Positions 10,302 to 19,548 of a stretch of DNA of 64,000 nucleotides are shown piece by piece. Below the pieces are notes generated by a model. The model saw only the letters and a list, made by a program, of their open reading frames with translations. It made no database searches and was not told the DNA's origin. The position numbers and the translations under genes were made by a program. The DNA lies in assembly GCF_016598775.1 (NCBI RefSeq), contig NZ_CP066802.1:1488001-1552000 (forward strand). Direction: 5' to 3'. Origin of the DNA: Actinomyces weissii. Its GTDB lineage: Bacteria > Actinomycetota > Actinomycetes > Actinomycetales > Actinomycetaceae. Each line of letters begins with the position of its first letter. The stretch's first letter is position 1.

Positions 10302-11132
10302 ATGCAGCCCAGTACTCCCCCGCCCTCCCAGGTGGTCCCGGTCCCCCAGCAGCCCCCGTGCCTCCAGGAGAGCAGCGAGCCCGCGACGGCGCTCTCGTAC
10401 GCAGGTAGCCGCAACCCCCAGGCCGAGTCGGTGGCGGCGCTGCGGCAGCGGCTGGCGCAGGTGCGGGCCCGGGTGGACGCCGCCGCCCGCCAGGCGGGCC
10501 GGGACCCGGCTGAGGTCAGTGTCCTGCCCGTGTCCAAGACCGTCCCCGCCGCGGTGCTGCGGGACGCCGTCGCCGCCGGGGCCACCCGCCTGGGTGAGAA
10601 CCGGGTGCAGGAGGCGCGGGCCAAGGCGGCTGAGCTGGCGGGCCTGCCGGTGACCTGGTCCCTGATCGGCCACCTGCAGGGCAACAAGGTCCGCGACGCC
10701 ATAGCCTGCGCCGCCGAGCTGCAGTCCCTGGACTCCCTGCGCCTGGCCCAGGCCCTGGACCGTCGCCTGCAGGCCGCGGGGCGGGGGCTGGACGTATACG
10801 TGCAGGTCAACACCTCCGGGGAGGGCTCCAAGTCCGGCCTGCCCCCGACCGAGCTGGCCGGATTCCTGCAGGAGCTGCGCGCCTACGCCTCCCTGCGGGT
10901 GGTGGGCCTCATGACCATCGCCGTCAACAGCGACGACGCCGCCCAGGTCCGCTCCTGCTTCCGCCTGCTGCGCGAGCTGCGGGACAGCGCGAGGCAGGCG
11001 GGCACCGTCGGTGCGGGGCTGCTCTCCATGGGCATGAGCGGGGACCTGGAGCTCGCCGTCGCCGAGGGCTCCACCTGCGTGCGGGTGGGGCAGGCGGTAT
11101 TCGGGTCCCGGCCCGCGCCCGCAGCATCCTGA
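10302..11132 (+). CDS. YggS/PLPBP-type pyridoxal phosphate homeostasis protein
   Basis: A 276-residue alanine-racemase-fold protein of the YggS/PROSC family, which binds pyridoxal phosphate and influences vitamin B6 and amino-acid homeostasis without a known reaction. The PLP lysine is in LPVSKTVPA. Other family motifs are GENRVQEA, WSLIGHLQGNKV, VNTSGEGSKSG and LSMGMSGDLELAVAEGSTCVRVGQAVFG. The first 40 residues (Pro/Gln-rich) precede the normal start of the family, so a later start is possible. It is monocistronic, divergent from rsmE, and convergent with dnaJ. Confidence 0.92.
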   Translation: MQPSTPPPSQVVPVPQQPPCLQESSEPATALSYAGSRNPQAESVAALRQRLAQVRARVDAAARQAGRDPAEVSVLPVSKTVPAAVLRDAVAAGATRLGENRVQEARAKAAELAGLPVTWSLIGHLQGNKVRDAIACAAELQSLDSLRLAQALDRRLQAAGRGLDVYVQVNTSGEGSKSGLPPTELAGFLQELRAYASLRVVGLMTIAVNSDDAAQVRSCFRLLRELRDSARQAGTVGAGLLSMGMSGDLELAVAEGSTCVRVGQAVFGSRPAPAAS

Positions 11133-11298
11133 CCCTCACCGGGGCGGTCCCGCCTAGGCAGCCCGGACGCTCAGGCACTTAGCCGCTTAGGCAGCCAGCC
11201 GCTCAGGCACCCGTACACCTGACCTCCCGGCGCCCTAGGCCCCTCCCCGCGCTGGGGCTCAGCGCACCCACGTCCCGCGCCGCCGGCCCGCGCCGGGG

Positions 11299-12423
11299 TC
11301 AGCGGCCGTTGATCCAGTCCCCCAGCTTGCGCTTAAGGGTGGAGTCCTTGCTCCCCTGGGTGGTCTCCCCCCGCAGCTCAGCCAGCCGACGCAGCAGCTC
11401 ACGCTGCTCCTCGTCCAGGCGCACCGGCGTCTCCACCACCAGGGAGATGCGCAGGTCGCCCCGGCCCCGACGGCGCAGCCGCCCCGTGCCTAGGCCGTCC
11501 AGGACCTTCTCCTGGCCGTTCTGGGTGCCGGGCTTGACCTCCAGCTCGCGGGGGCCGTCCAGGGTCTCCACCGTGAAGGTTCCCCCCAGGGCGGCAGCGG
11601 TCATGGGGATACGCAGCTCGGTCAGCAGGTCGTCGCCCTCGCGCCGCAGGGTGGGGTGCTCGGTCTCGTGGAACTCGATGTACAGGTCGCCGTTGGGGCC
11701 GCCGCCGGGGCCTGCCTCCCCCTGCCCGTCCATGCGCAGCCGGGTGCCGGTGGACACCCCCACCGGGACCTTGACCTCCACCTCCCGGCGCACGTGCTTG
11801 CGCCCTTCACCGGAGCAGTCCTTGCAGGGGCTGGCGATGATCGTGCCGAAGCCGCTGCACTGGGGGCAGCGGGCGGTGGTGACCGCCTGGCCGAACAGGG
11901 AGCTGACCACCCGCTGCACGGAGCCGGAGCCGTTGCAGCCCGAGCAGGTAACCGGCTCGGTTCCCGGCAGGCAGCAGGAGCCCTCACAGGTCTCACAGGT
12001 CACGTAGGAGCTGACGGTCACCGGCTTGGTCGCCCCGAAGGTCACGTCCTGCAGGCTCACCTCCAGGGCCACGATGCCGTCCTGACCGCGCCGCGCCCGG
12101 GAGGCCGGACCGCGGGCTGCCCCGCCGCCGAACATGGACTGGAAGATGCCCCCCAGGTCACCCAGGTCCGCGGCCGAGAAGCCACCGAAGCCCCCAAAGC
12201 TGCCGCCGCCGCGCAGGGCCTCCTCCCCACCCAGGTCGTACATCTGGCGCTTGTCGGCGTCGGAGAGGGTCTCGTAGGCCACGGAGACCTGCTTGAACTC
12301 CTCCTCGTGGCCGGGGCCAGCGACGTCGGGGTGCAGGGAGCGGGCCTTCTTGCGGTAGGCCTTCTTGATCTCCTCGGCGGTGGCGTTGCGGCTGACGCCC
12401 AGGATCTCGTAGTAGTCGCGCAC
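11299..12423 (-). CDS. dnaJ: Chaperone DnaJ (second actinobacterial type)
   Basis: An Hsp40 co-chaperone that stimulates the DnaK ATPase. The J domain ([31 protein letters not shown]) carries the HPD motif. A Gly/Phe region follows ([17 protein letters not shown]), then a zinc-binding domain with four CxxC pairs ([32 protein letters not shown]), then the C-terminal substrate-binding domains. The first zinc repeat ends in Cys rather than the consensus Gly, a small deviation that keeps all metal ligands. It is co-transcribed behind hrcA, which marks it as the DnaJ2 paralog rather than the dnaK-operon copy. Confidence 0.96.
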   Translation of the reverse strand: MRDYYEILGVSRNATAEEIKKAYRKKARSLHPDVAGPGHEEEFKQVSVAYETLSDADKRQMYDLGGEEALRGGGSFGGFGGFSAADLGDLGGIFQSMFGGGAARGPASRARRGQDGIVALEVSLQDVTFGATKPVTVSSYVTCETCEGSCCLPGTEPVTCSGCNGSGSVQRVVSSLFGQAVTTARCPQCSGFGTIIASPCKDCSGEGRKHVRREVEVKVPVGVSTGTRLRMDGQGEAGPGGGPNGDLYIEFHETEHPTLRREGDDLLTELRIPMTAAALGGTFTVETLDGPRELEVKPGTQNGQEKVLDGLGTGRLRRRGRGDLRISLVVETPVRLDEEQRELLRRLAELRGETTQGSKDSTLKRKLGDWINGR

Positions 12424-12464
12424 GTGTGTTCCTTCGGGTTCTGTGGGGAGGTGCCGGGTGCTGC

Positions 12465-13517
12465 TTACTGCTCCTGCGGCCCGGCCAGGAACCGGGACAG
12501 GTAGAGGGCCACAGCGTTGACGGCGGCGATGGTGGCGGGGTAGTCCATGCGGGTGGGGCCGATCACACCCAGGTGGGCGACGGCGTCACCGCCGCCAGGA
12601 CCGTAGGTGGCGGTGACGACGCTGGCCTCCGCCAGGGCGTCGTCGTCGTTCTCCGCCCCGATGGTGACGCGTGGGCCGTCGCCGGTCTCGGTGCAGGCGG
12701 CGGCGTCCATGCAGGCGAAGAGCCGCAGCAGCACCACCTGCTCCTCGATGGCGTCCAGCAAGGGCCCCAGGGAGGAGAAGTCCGGGGTGGCGCGGGCCAG
12801 GTTCGCGGTGCCCGCAACCACCAGGCGCTCCTCGGCCTCCGGGCGCAGGGCGGCCACCATCTCCCCGGCGACGGCGGACAGCACGGCGCGCTCCTCACTG
12901 GGGGCCTGCTCGGCCAGCAGGCTCAGGGCGGGCACGACGTCCTCCGCCAGGCGCCCGGCCATGATCCTGTTCAGGCGGCCGCGCAGACTGTCCAGGACCA
13001 GGGGGTCCACCAGCTCCCCGGCGGGCAGGCTGACGGTGCGCTGCTCGACCCGCCCGGTGTCGGTGATGATGACCAGCAGCAGGCGGCTGGGTCCCAGGGC
13101 CACCAGCTCCAGGTGGCGCAGGGCCGTACGCCGCAGGCTGGGGTACTCCACGACAGCGAGCTGGCCGGTGAGCTGGGCGAGCACGCGCACGGTGCGCGCC
13201 ACCACGGCGTCCAGGTCCACCGCCCCTGACAGGAGCTGGGTGATGGCGGCGCGCTCCGGGGAGGACAGGGGCTTGACGGAGGCGATGCGGTCCACGAAGT
13301 GCCGGTAGCCCTTCTGGGTGGGCACCCGCCCGGCACTGGTGTGGGGCTGCTGGATGTAGCCCTCGTCCTCCAGGGCCGCCATGTCGTTGCGGATGGTGGC
13401 CGGGGAGACGCCCAGGCGGTAGCGCTCCACCAGGGCCCGGGAGCCGACCGGCTCGCGGGTGCGCACGTAGTCGGTCACGATGGCGGAGAGGACCTTTAGC
13501 CGCCGGTCGTCGGACAT
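12465..13517 (-). CDS. hrcA: Heat-inducible transcription repressor HrcA
   Basis: HrcA represses class I heat-shock genes by binding CIRCE operators and is kept active by GroEL. The N-terminal winged helix ([36 protein letters not shown]) is diagnostic. The rest is the GAF-like dimerisation domain, with the C-terminal [32 protein letters not shown]. At 350 residues its length is normal. It is the first gene of an hrcA-dnaJ operon, and a CIRCE sequence 76 bp upstream implies autoregulation. Confidence 0.97.
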   Translation of the reverse strand: MSDDRRLKVLSAIVTDYVRTREPVGSRALVERYRLGVSPATIRNDMAALEDEGYIQQPHTSAGRVPTQKGYRHFVDRIASVKPLSSPERAAITQLLSGAVDLDAVVARTVRVLAQLTGQLAVVEYPSLRRTALRHLELVALGPSRLLLVIITDTGRVEQRTVSLPAGELVDPLVLDSLRGRLNRIMAGRLAEDVVPALSLLAEQAPSEERAVLSAVAGEMVAALRPEAEERLVVAGTANLARATPDFSSLGPLLDAIEEQVVLLRLFACMDAAACTETGDGPRVTIGAENDDDALAEASVVTATYGPGGGDAVAHLGVIGPTRMDYPATIAAVNAVALYLSRFLAGPQEQ

Positions 13518-13592
13518 GGGCGCTCCTCCCCTCCTGGATGCTTCCTGGTGCTCTGAGTAGTTCGCGGTGGCATTTGTGGTAGCCGAGCCCGG

Positions 13593-13619
13593 TTAGCACT
13601 CACAGGGCCCGAGTGCCAT
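13593..13619 (-). promoter_or_regulatory. CIRCE operator for hrcA-dnaJ
   Basis: TTAGCACTC, a 9-bp spacer, then GAGTGCCAT. The left arm matches the CIRCE consensus perfectly, and the right arm matches in six of nine positions, with the exact canonical spacer. It lies 76 bp upstream of the hrcA start, also between hrcA and the divergent DUF3097 gene. It should be bound by HrcA. Confidence 0.9.
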
Positions 13620-13673
13620 CCTACGCCGGGTACCGGCGCGCCCAACCAGGCTGGCGCGTGACCTTCACCTAGC

Positions 13674-14738
13674 GTGCCCAAAGTGAACACGCCCGCCCCG
13701 TACTCCCGCCCTGTCCCCGGCTCCACCGCCGCCCGCCGTCTGGCCCTGCGCGAGCAGGCCGCCCAGCAGGAGGCCCAGCAGCCGACGCCGGGGGCGGCCC
13801 GCGGCCGGGCCCACAAGCCTGCCCGCCGTAGCGCCCCGCCGTCGGCCCGTGACCGTTACGGCGCGGACGTGCTGAGCACCGACCCGCACCGCGTCGGCCC
13901 GGGAGCGATCCGCCCCGAGTCGGTACGGGTGCCCCTGGAGCGTGGGATGGTGCTGGAGGACCAGGAGACCGGCTTCGTGGGGGCCGCCGTGTCGGTGGAG
14001 AAGTCGGGCGGAGTGCACCTGGTGGTCCTGGAGGACCGGCACCTGGTGCGCCGCGCCTTCCCCCTGGGGCCGGGCTTCCTGCTGGAGGGACGTCCGGTGG
14101 TGGTGGACCCGCCTGTGCCCCGCCCCCGGGGCCCGGAGGGGCCGGTCAGCGCGGCCGGGCGGAGGCTTACGGCGTCAGGCTCCTACCTGGTGGAGGGGGA
14201 GAAGGCGCGGGTGGCCCGGGCCTCACGCATCTGGGTGGAGGGCAGGCACGACGCCGAGCTGGTGGAGAAGGTTTGGGGGGACGACCTGCGTCACGAGGGC
14301 GTGGTGGTGCTGATGCTGGACGGCGTGGACAACCTGGAGCAGGTCATGGCCGAGTTCCAGCCGGGGCCGCAGCGGCGGGCAGGCGTGCTGGTGGACCACC
14401 TGGTGCCGGGCTCCAAGGAGTCACGGATCGCGCAGCGGGTGCGCGAGATGCCAGGCGGGAGGAACGTGCTGGTGCTGGGGCACCCCTACGTGGACGTGTG
14501 GCAGGCGGTGCGCCCTCAGCGGCTGGGCCTGAGCGCCTGGCCGCAGGTGCCGCGGGGCACGGACATCAAGCACGGCACCTTGGAGGCGCTGGGCTGGCCG
14601 CACGCAGACCAGGCGGATGTCGCCCGTGGCTGGCAGCGGATCCTGGCCACGGTGCGCTCCTACAAGGACCTGGAGCCGAGCCTGCTAGGCCGCATGGAGG
14701 AGCTGATCGACTTCGTCACCGCCCCTGGTACCTGCTGA
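13674..14738 (+). CDS. DUF3097 family protein (Toprim-like)
   Basis: A 354-residue protein typical of actinobacteria and assigned to DUF3097. The central segment SRIWVEGRHDAELVEKVWGDDLRHEGVVVLMLDGVDNL, with the acidic pairs further on, resembles a Toprim-type metal-binding fold. Later motifs are GVLVDHLVPGSKESRIAQRV and NVLVLGHPYVDVWQAVRP. The first 60 residues are basic, Ala/Arg-rich and probably disordered. The ATG at 13674 follows the hrcA promoter region; an 8-bp stem hairpin follows the stop. The biochemical function is not established. Confidence 0.85.
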   Translation: MPKVNTPAPYSRPVPGSTAARRLALREQAAQQEAQQPTPGAARGRAHKPARRSAPPSARDRYGADVLSTDPHRVGPGAIRPESVRVPLERGMVLEDQETGFVGAAVSVEKSGGVHLVVLEDRHLVRRAFPLGPGFLLEGRPVVVDPPVPRPRGPEGPVSAAGRRLTASGSYLVEGEKARVARASRIWVEGRHDAELVEKVWGDDLRHEGVVVLMLDGVDNLEQVMAEFQPGPQRRAGVLVDHLVPGSKESRIAQRVREMPGGRNVLVLGHPYVDVWQAVRPQRLGLSAWPQVPRGTDIKHGTLEALGWPHADQADVARGWQRILATVRSYKDLEPSLLGRMEELIDFVTAPGTC

Positions 14739-14745
14739 GGACGGT

Positions 14746-14768
14746 AGCGGCCCACCTTACGGGCCGCT
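14746..14768 (+). terminator. Hairpin terminator after DUF3097 gene
   Basis: A perfect 8-bp stem, AGCGGCCC/GGGCCGCT, with a 7-base loop lies 8 bp past the stop codon. No U-run follows, as is common in high-GC actinobacteria. The gene ahead is convergent with the antiporter gene. Confidence 0.6.
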
Positions 14769-14817
14769 CACTGTGCCTGCGGCTCTCTCCAGCCGCCGTG
14801 GACGCTCCTGAGCGGTA

Positions 14818-14912
14818 GCTGTCCACAGGGCGTACCGGTCTCGTGAGCCATATGTCCCGGTCTCGTGAGCCATATGTCCCGGTCTCGCGGTACCGATGTC
14901 CCGGTCTCGCGA
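14818..14912. repeat. Palindromic 22-bp repeat, array 2
   Basis: Tandem units read CCGGTCTCGTGAGC then CATATGTC, repeated twice, followed by a GGTACCGATGTC variant and a final CCGGTCTCGCGA. A degenerate DnaA-box-like CTGTCCACA (14819-14827) borders the array on the left, in the position held by TTATCCACA in arrays 3a and 5. It lies between convergent genes. Confidence 0.85.
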
Positions 14913-14932
14913 AGGAGAGGGGGTGGGAGGGG

Positions 14933-16336
14933 CTAGGCGTCGGCCAGGGCCAGACGACGGCCCTTGACGGCCAGGCGCACACTATTGGCCACCACCAGGG
15001 CAGCCAGCAGCAGCCCGACCAGCTTGGCCCACCAGGAGTGGGCGATGAACAGGCAGACCATAGAGGTCAGCACCGGCACCAGGTGCATAACCGCCTGGCC
15101 CACGTAGCCACCGAAGGAGGGCATAGCCACCCCACGGGCCTCCGCCACGGACTTGACCATGAAGTTCGGGCCGTTGCCGATGTACGTGATCGCCCCGCAG
15201 AACACGGCGCCCAGGGAGATAGGCACCAGGTAGGCCTCTGGCACCCCGGCCACCACGGCCCCGCCCGGGTGGGGAACCTGCCCCGCTATCTCAAAGAAGG
15301 TGGCGTAGGTGGGGGCGTTGTCGAGCACGGAGGAGAGCCCCCCGGTGAACACGAAGAAGGTGATGTGGTTCAGCGGCAGTGAGCCCGCCACCTCGTCCAG
15401 GTAGTGCAGGGCCGGGATCATGGTCAGGAAGATCCCGATGAACAGGCTGGCCACCTCCGCGATCGGCCCCCACTCGAACTGGTTGTCCTCAAAACGGGCG
15501 CGCTTGTCCCCCAGGAGGAAGGAGCAGGCGGCGGCTCCCAGCATGATTAGCTCGCGCAGGGGCAGCCAGTCCAGCAGGGTGGCGCTACCGTGCCCGATGG
15601 CCTCGGCGTCCACGGAGGGGGCGAAGGCCACCGCCGCGATAATGACGGCGAACCACAGCAGGTTGCTGGCCCCGCGCAGCCCCAGGGGCTCCACGTCGGT
15701 CCGGTCCTCGCGCACGGCGGCCGCAGGCTCCCGGCCGTGGTACCAGCTGTCCAGCCCGTAGTAGCTGACGAGCAGCAGCAGGTTCACGAACAGCCACTCG
15801 GGAGCCAGGTGGAAGGTCCAGGTGAAGGGCACTCCCCGCAGGAATCCCAGGAAGAGCGGCGGGTCGCCCAGCGGGGTGAGCAGGCCCCCGCAGTTGGCCA
15901 CCACGAAGATCGCGTACAGCACCGTGTGGACCCGGTACCTGCGCTCCTGGTTCGTGTTGAGCAGCGGACGGATCAGCAGCATGGCCGCGCCGGTGGTGCC
16001 CACGAAGCTGGCCAGCACCCCGCCGACCGCCAGGAAGATCGTGTTGTTCCTGGGGGTGGCCTCGATGTCGCCCTTGAGGAATATGCCGCCGGAGACCACG
16101 AACAGCGCCAGCAGCAGGGAGATGAACTGCGCGTACTCCACCACGGAGTGGAACACGACCTCCCAGCCGAGCGCGAACCACATCCACAGCGCCACCGGCA
16201 GCCCCAGCACCAGGGCCAGACCCAGCTGGCTGGAGCGTTTCTCCCACCAGTGCGCCGTGGCTGGCAGCAGCGGCAGGACGGCGATAGACGCGAGCATTAC
16301 GGCGAACGGCAGGGTGGACCACCACTGCAGGTGCAT
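14933..16336 (-). CDS. NhaD/ArsB-superfamily sodium:proton antiporter-like transporter
   Basis: A 467-residue polytopic inner-membrane protein with about 12 helices, in the ion transporter superfamily that includes NhaD, CitM and ArsB. Characteristic stretches are FVGTTGAAMLLIRPLL, VVANCGGLLTPLGDPPLFLGFLRGVPF and SSVLDNAPTYATFFEIA. The DNAPTY motif and the GDPPLF motif are typical of the NhaD-like sodium/proton antiporters. The probable role is sodium export and pH homeostasis. It stands alone, convergent with DUF3097. The substrate is inferred from family resemblance. Confidence 0.85.
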   Translation of the reverse strand: MHLQWWSTLPFAVMLASIAVLPLLPATAHWWEKRSSQLGLALVLGLPVALWMWFALGWEVVFHSVVEYAQFISLLLALFVVSGGIFLKGDIEATPRNNTIFLAVGGVLASFVGTTGAAMLLIRPLLNTNQERRYRVHTVLYAIFVVANCGGLLTPLGDPPLFLGFLRGVPFTWTFHLAPEWLFVNLLLLVSYYGLDSWYHGREPAAAVREDRTDVEPLGLRGASNLLWFAVIIAAVAFAPSVDAEAIGHGSATLLDWLPLRELIMLGAAACSFLLGDKRARFEDNQFEWGPIAEVASLFIGIFLTMIPALHYLDEVAGSLPLNHITFFVFTGGLSSVLDNAPTYATFFEIAGQVPHPGGAVVAGVPEAYLVPISLGAVFCGAITYIGNGPNFMVKSVAEARGVAMPSFGGYVGQAVMHLVPVLTSMVCLFIAHSWWAKLVGLLLAALVVANSVRLAVKGRRLALADA

Positions 16337-16588
16337 GCGTTTACTCCTCCGGTAGGTGACTTGCTAACCACGATACGCCAAGGCTGTGGACCCGACGGCG
16401 GTACTGCGCCGTTCAAGCGGTGAGCCTGTACCCGCACTGGCGGCCTGCACGGCCTCAACCGGGCGGCTTGAACGCTCCGAGCCAGCCTGCACGCTCTCTG
16501 TCAGACGACCTGCCCCCTCCCAGCCAACCTGTGCCATCCAGGCGGAGCGGATGCGCCGTCAGGCCGTCTCGGGATGCCCCACCCTCGA

Positions 16589-17686
16589 TCAGACCCAGCC
16601 GGAGAGCACCTGGCGGGCCTGCTCCTCCAAGGCGTCGACGGCGCCTGGCGTGCCGTTGCCCCAGCGCACGTAGTGGAACTCGCCGCCCCCGGCCTGCACG
16701 AAGGTCTCCCGGTTGAGCTGGTCGATCTCCTCCAGGGTCTCCAGGCAGTCGGCCATGAAGCCCGGGCAGATGACGTCCAGCCGGGGGCAGCCCTCCCGTC
16801 CCAGGGCCTCCACGGTGTCGATGGTGGCCGGGCCGATCCACTCGGCGGGCCCGAACACGGACTGGTAGGTGGTGCGCACCAGCTCCGGGGGCAGCTGCAT
16901 GTGCTCGCGCAGGGCAGCCACCGTGGCCTCGCACTCGGCGCGGTAGGGGTCGCCGTCGTCGTGCATGGCCTTGGGGATGGAGTGGAAGGAGAGCAGCAGC
17001 CGGTCGCCGCGCTGGGGCTGCGGCCGCCCGACCCGCCCCCAGTGCTCCTCCAGGGCGGTGGCCAGGGCCGCGATATAGGGCCGGGAGACCGGGAAGGAGC
17101 GCACGGTGCGCAGCTCGGGCTGGTCCCGGTGCGCCAGGAGACGGCGGGCGGCCACGTCCACGATGGAGGCGACCGTGGTGGCCGAGTACTGCGGGTAGAG
17201 CGGCAGCACAGCCAGACGGCGGGCACCCGTGGCCAGGACCTCGTCGATCACCTTGCCCATGGCGGGCTCGCCGTAGCGCATAGCCACCCGCACCTGCACC
17301 TTTACGCCTGCGCGGTCCAGGCGCTCCTGGAGCATCTGGGCCTGCGCCTGGGTGCCGTGCATGAGCGGGGAGCCGCCCTGGTCCGCCTCCTGGCCGGGAA
17401 GCCACACGGTGGCGTACTTGGCGGCGCTGGCCCGGGGGCGCACCCGCAGGATCACGCCCTCCAGGACGGGACGCCACAGCAGCGGGTGCATCTCGATGAC
17501 GCGGCGGTCGGAGAGGAACTCCCGCAGGAAGGGGCGCACGTCCTTGGCGGTGGGGGTGGCGGGGGTGCCGAGGTTGACCAGCAGCAGGACCGGAGGCTCG
17601 GCGGCTCCGGGCGGAGCGGCAGCCTCAGGCTGCCCGGGGTCCAGAGGACGGTCCAGGGGTCGCGGTTCTGGGACTGAGGTGCGCAC
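16589..17686 (-). CDS. hemH: Ferrochelatase of the proteobacterial HemH type
   Basis: Inserts ferrous iron into a porphyrin. The protein (365 residues) starts at GTG 17686, seven bases after GAAGGAG. Key segments are LLLVNLGTPATPTAKDVRPFLREFLSDRRVIE, VLPLYPQYSATT, LLSFHSIPKAMHDDGD (catalytic His) and CPGFMADCLETLEEIDQLNRE (catalytic Glu). These match protoporphyrin ferrochelatases of proteobacteria much better than the coproporphyrin ferrochelatases usual in actinobacteria. No other heme-synthesis gene is nearby, so it may act on scavenged porphyrin or have been acquired by transfer. Iron-sulfur cysteines are absent. Confidence 0.92.
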   Translation of the reverse strand: MRTSVPEPRPLDRPLDPGQPEAAAPPGAAEPPVLLLVNLGTPATPTAKDVRPFLREFLSDRRVIEMHPLLWRPVLEGVILRVRPRASAAKYATVWLPGQEADQGGSPLMHGTQAQAQMLQERLDRAGVKVQVRVAMRYGEPAMGKVIDEVLATGARRLAVLPLYPQYSATTVASIVDVAARRLLAHRDQPELRTVRSFPVSRPYIAALATALEEHWGRVGRPQPQRGDRLLLSFHSIPKAMHDDGDPYRAECEATVAALREHMQLPPELVRTTYQSVFGPAEWIGPATIDTVEALGREGCPRLDVICPGFMADCLETLEEIDQLNRETFVQAGGGEFHYVRWGNGTPGAVDALEEQARQVLSGWV

Positions 17687-17933
17687 GACACTCCTTCAAC
17701 GGCGTTAATGACGGATCTACCACAGGTGTCAGCACCGCAGTCTAGTTGCTTCCTGGCCCCTGCCTGACCAGCCGAGCCCTCCCCTATCCAGAATCAGCCC
17801 AGGCTGTAGGACAGAAGCAGGGCGGCAGCCGCTATCGTCGGGGCAGCAGGCCCAGGCCAGCAGCCACAGACCAGAGCAGACCAGTCCTGCCCCAGGCAGA
17901 GCAGGCCAGCACGACCCACCAAGTGAGGCAGCT

Positions 17934-18245
17934 ATGAGTGACCACGCCCCTGACCCCCAGCAGGCCCTGGCACGCCTGGAGGCGCTGGAGGCCCTCTACC
18001 TGACCGCTGAGGCCCGCATGGAGGAGGCCGAGAGCGCCACGGCCGCCCTGGAGGCCATGAGCGCGGCCATGACGCCGCTTATGGCCGGGTACCACGGCAC
18101 CTGGCTAAAGGACCTGGAGGCCACCGCCGAGCTCGACCCGCGCCTGGCGGTAACGGGCGAGGACACCATCTGGGACCTGCACGGACGCCAGCACGAGCTG
18201 ATGGTGCGGCTGATGCGCCTGTGCGCCCAGTACTTCGCGGGCTGA
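17934..18245 (+). CDS. DUF4298 family protein
   Basis: A 103-residue soluble, helical, acidic protein, starting at ATG 17934. It resembles DUF4298: an N-terminal heptad-like helix (QQALARLEALEALYLTAEARMEEAE) followed by MAGYHGTWLKDLEATAELDPRLAVTGEDTIWDL. The ending GEDTIWDL corresponds to the family's conserved C-terminal signature. Function unknown. It is single, on the plus strand, between the divergent hemH and the YwaF-like gene. Confidence 0.75.
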   Translation: MSDHAPDPQQALARLEALEALYLTAEARMEEAESATAALEAMSAAMTPLMAGYHGTWLKDLEATAELDPRLAVTGEDTIWDLHGRQHELMVRLMRLCAQYFAG

Positions 18246-18453
18246 GCCGCCGGACTCACAGGCAGGCGTCAGGGGGCGTCAGCCTGGCACGGCCCGCCCC
18301 TCGCCGCGACCTTAGGCAGGGACCGGCCGGTGCCTCGTCGTCGAAACAGCGACCGGCCTGCGCCCCGGCGTGACCAGCCACCCCGGAGCCTGGCCCGCCT
18401 GCCTACACCCTCTGCTTTTGCCGCCCTCCTTCCTGGCTGGGTAGCGTGGGGCC

Positions 18454-19188
18454 GTGCACAGATTCCTCGATCCCACGCCGGGGTGGATCACGATCGGCGG
18501 CCCGGACCACCTGATGTACCTGCTGGCGCTAGCCCTAGCCGCCTACCTCCTGGTGAGCCAGCGCCACTGGGTGCGCGCCCGCACCAGGCAGGTGCGCTAC
18601 TGGGTGCTCACCGCCTCCGTGCTCCAGCAGGCCACCCTCTACGGCATGTACGCGGCCACCGGCTGGGACTGGGGCGAGTCGCTGCCCCTGCACATCTCGC
18701 GGGTCTCAGCGATCCTGTGCGTGGTCTACCTGGCCACCGGCTCCCGCCGGGTCATGGACGTGCTGTTCTACTTCAGCCTGTGGGCGTGGTTCAGCTTCTC
18801 CTACCCCCAGGAGGTGTGGCCCTTCTGGAACCTGTTCGGCTGGACCTTCCTGGTCAACCACGTCATCACCCTGCTGATGCCGGTGCTGGCCTGGGTGACC
18901 ACCGACTGGCGTCCGAGCAAGCAGGCGCTGTGGCGGGCCTTCGGCTGGATGGTGGCCTACTCGCTGGTGGCCGTGACCGCCAACCTGCTGACCGGAGGCA
19001 ACTACTTCTACCAGCGCAGCATGCCGGTGCTCGGCTTCCTGGGCCAGCCCTGGTACTACCTGTTCACCCTGGTGGGGGGCCTAGGGGTGTTCTGGCTGGG
19101 ATACGGAATCTCCCGCCTGGTTCCTGACTCCTCCCGGCAGGCCAGCGCCGACGGCGACAACCTCCTGGCCCCGCACGCCACCGCCTAG
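18454..19188 (+). CDS. YwaF/TIGR02206 family integral membrane protein
   Basis: A 244-residue membrane protein with six to seven helices. Family features are DHLMYLLALALAAYL near the N-terminus, LPLHISRVSAILCVVYLATGSRRVMDVLFYFSLWAW in the middle, and TGGNYFYQRSMPVLGFLGQPWYYLFTLVGGLGVFWLGY near the end. The conserved LPLH and NYFY motifs are hallmarks of the YwaF (TIGR02206) family, whose function is unknown. The start is GTG 18454. Another plus-strand frame over the same bases is a shadow. Confidence 0.88.
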   Translation: MHRFLDPTPGWITIGGPDHLMYLLALALAAYLLVSQRHWVRARTRQVRYWVLTASVLQQATLYGMYAATGWDWGESLPLHISRVSAILCVVYLATGSRRVMDVLFYFSLWAWFSFSYPQEVWPFWNLFGWTFLVNHVITLLMPVLAWVTTDWRPSKQALWRAFGWMVAYSLVAVTANLLTGGNYFYQRSMPVLGFLGQPWYYLFTLVGGLGVFWLGYGISRLVPDSSRQASADGDNLLAPHATA

Positions 19189-19239
19189 CAGGCCGGGCCA
19201 GGTCGGGGCGCGCTGTCCCGGCCAGGAACCTGGGTCTAA

Positions 19240-19440
19240 GAGGCCTCGTCCGCCAGGAGCACCTTCCTGGTCAACGAGGGCCTTGACCGGGCAGAACCCG
19301 GCTCCACCCTGACATTCGAGCGCTCCCGCGTCTATGAGGCCCTCGCAGAGACCATGCGCAAACGCGGCCGGGCGCCGCACCGTTGGGCCGCCTCCATCGG
19401 CTCGCCGACGCCTGACGTCTCCGCATTCACCTTTGTCTAG
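19240..19440 (+). pseudogene. Possible remnant of a small protein gene
   Basis: A 66-codon open frame with no start codon near its beginning, opened by a stop and closed by TAG. It encodes a protein-like stretch (LTFERSRVYEALAETMRKRG). Codon composition looks coding, with G/C at third positions. I do not recognise the family. It could be the tail of a gene whose front was deleted, or chance. It sits in a 360-bp gap between convergent genes. Confidence 0.3.
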
Positions 19441-19548
19441 CTCCTGACAGCAACCAGCAGGGAAAGGCGTAGCCGCAGCGGGCCCAAGGGACGGCCCACG
19501 CTTCGCCTCGTCAAGTGACGAGCCCTGGCACCAGGGGCAGGCGCAGAG

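Noticed and set aside
14833..14912. CRISPR array
   Set aside because: Units are contiguous with no spacers, and no cas genes are present in the window.
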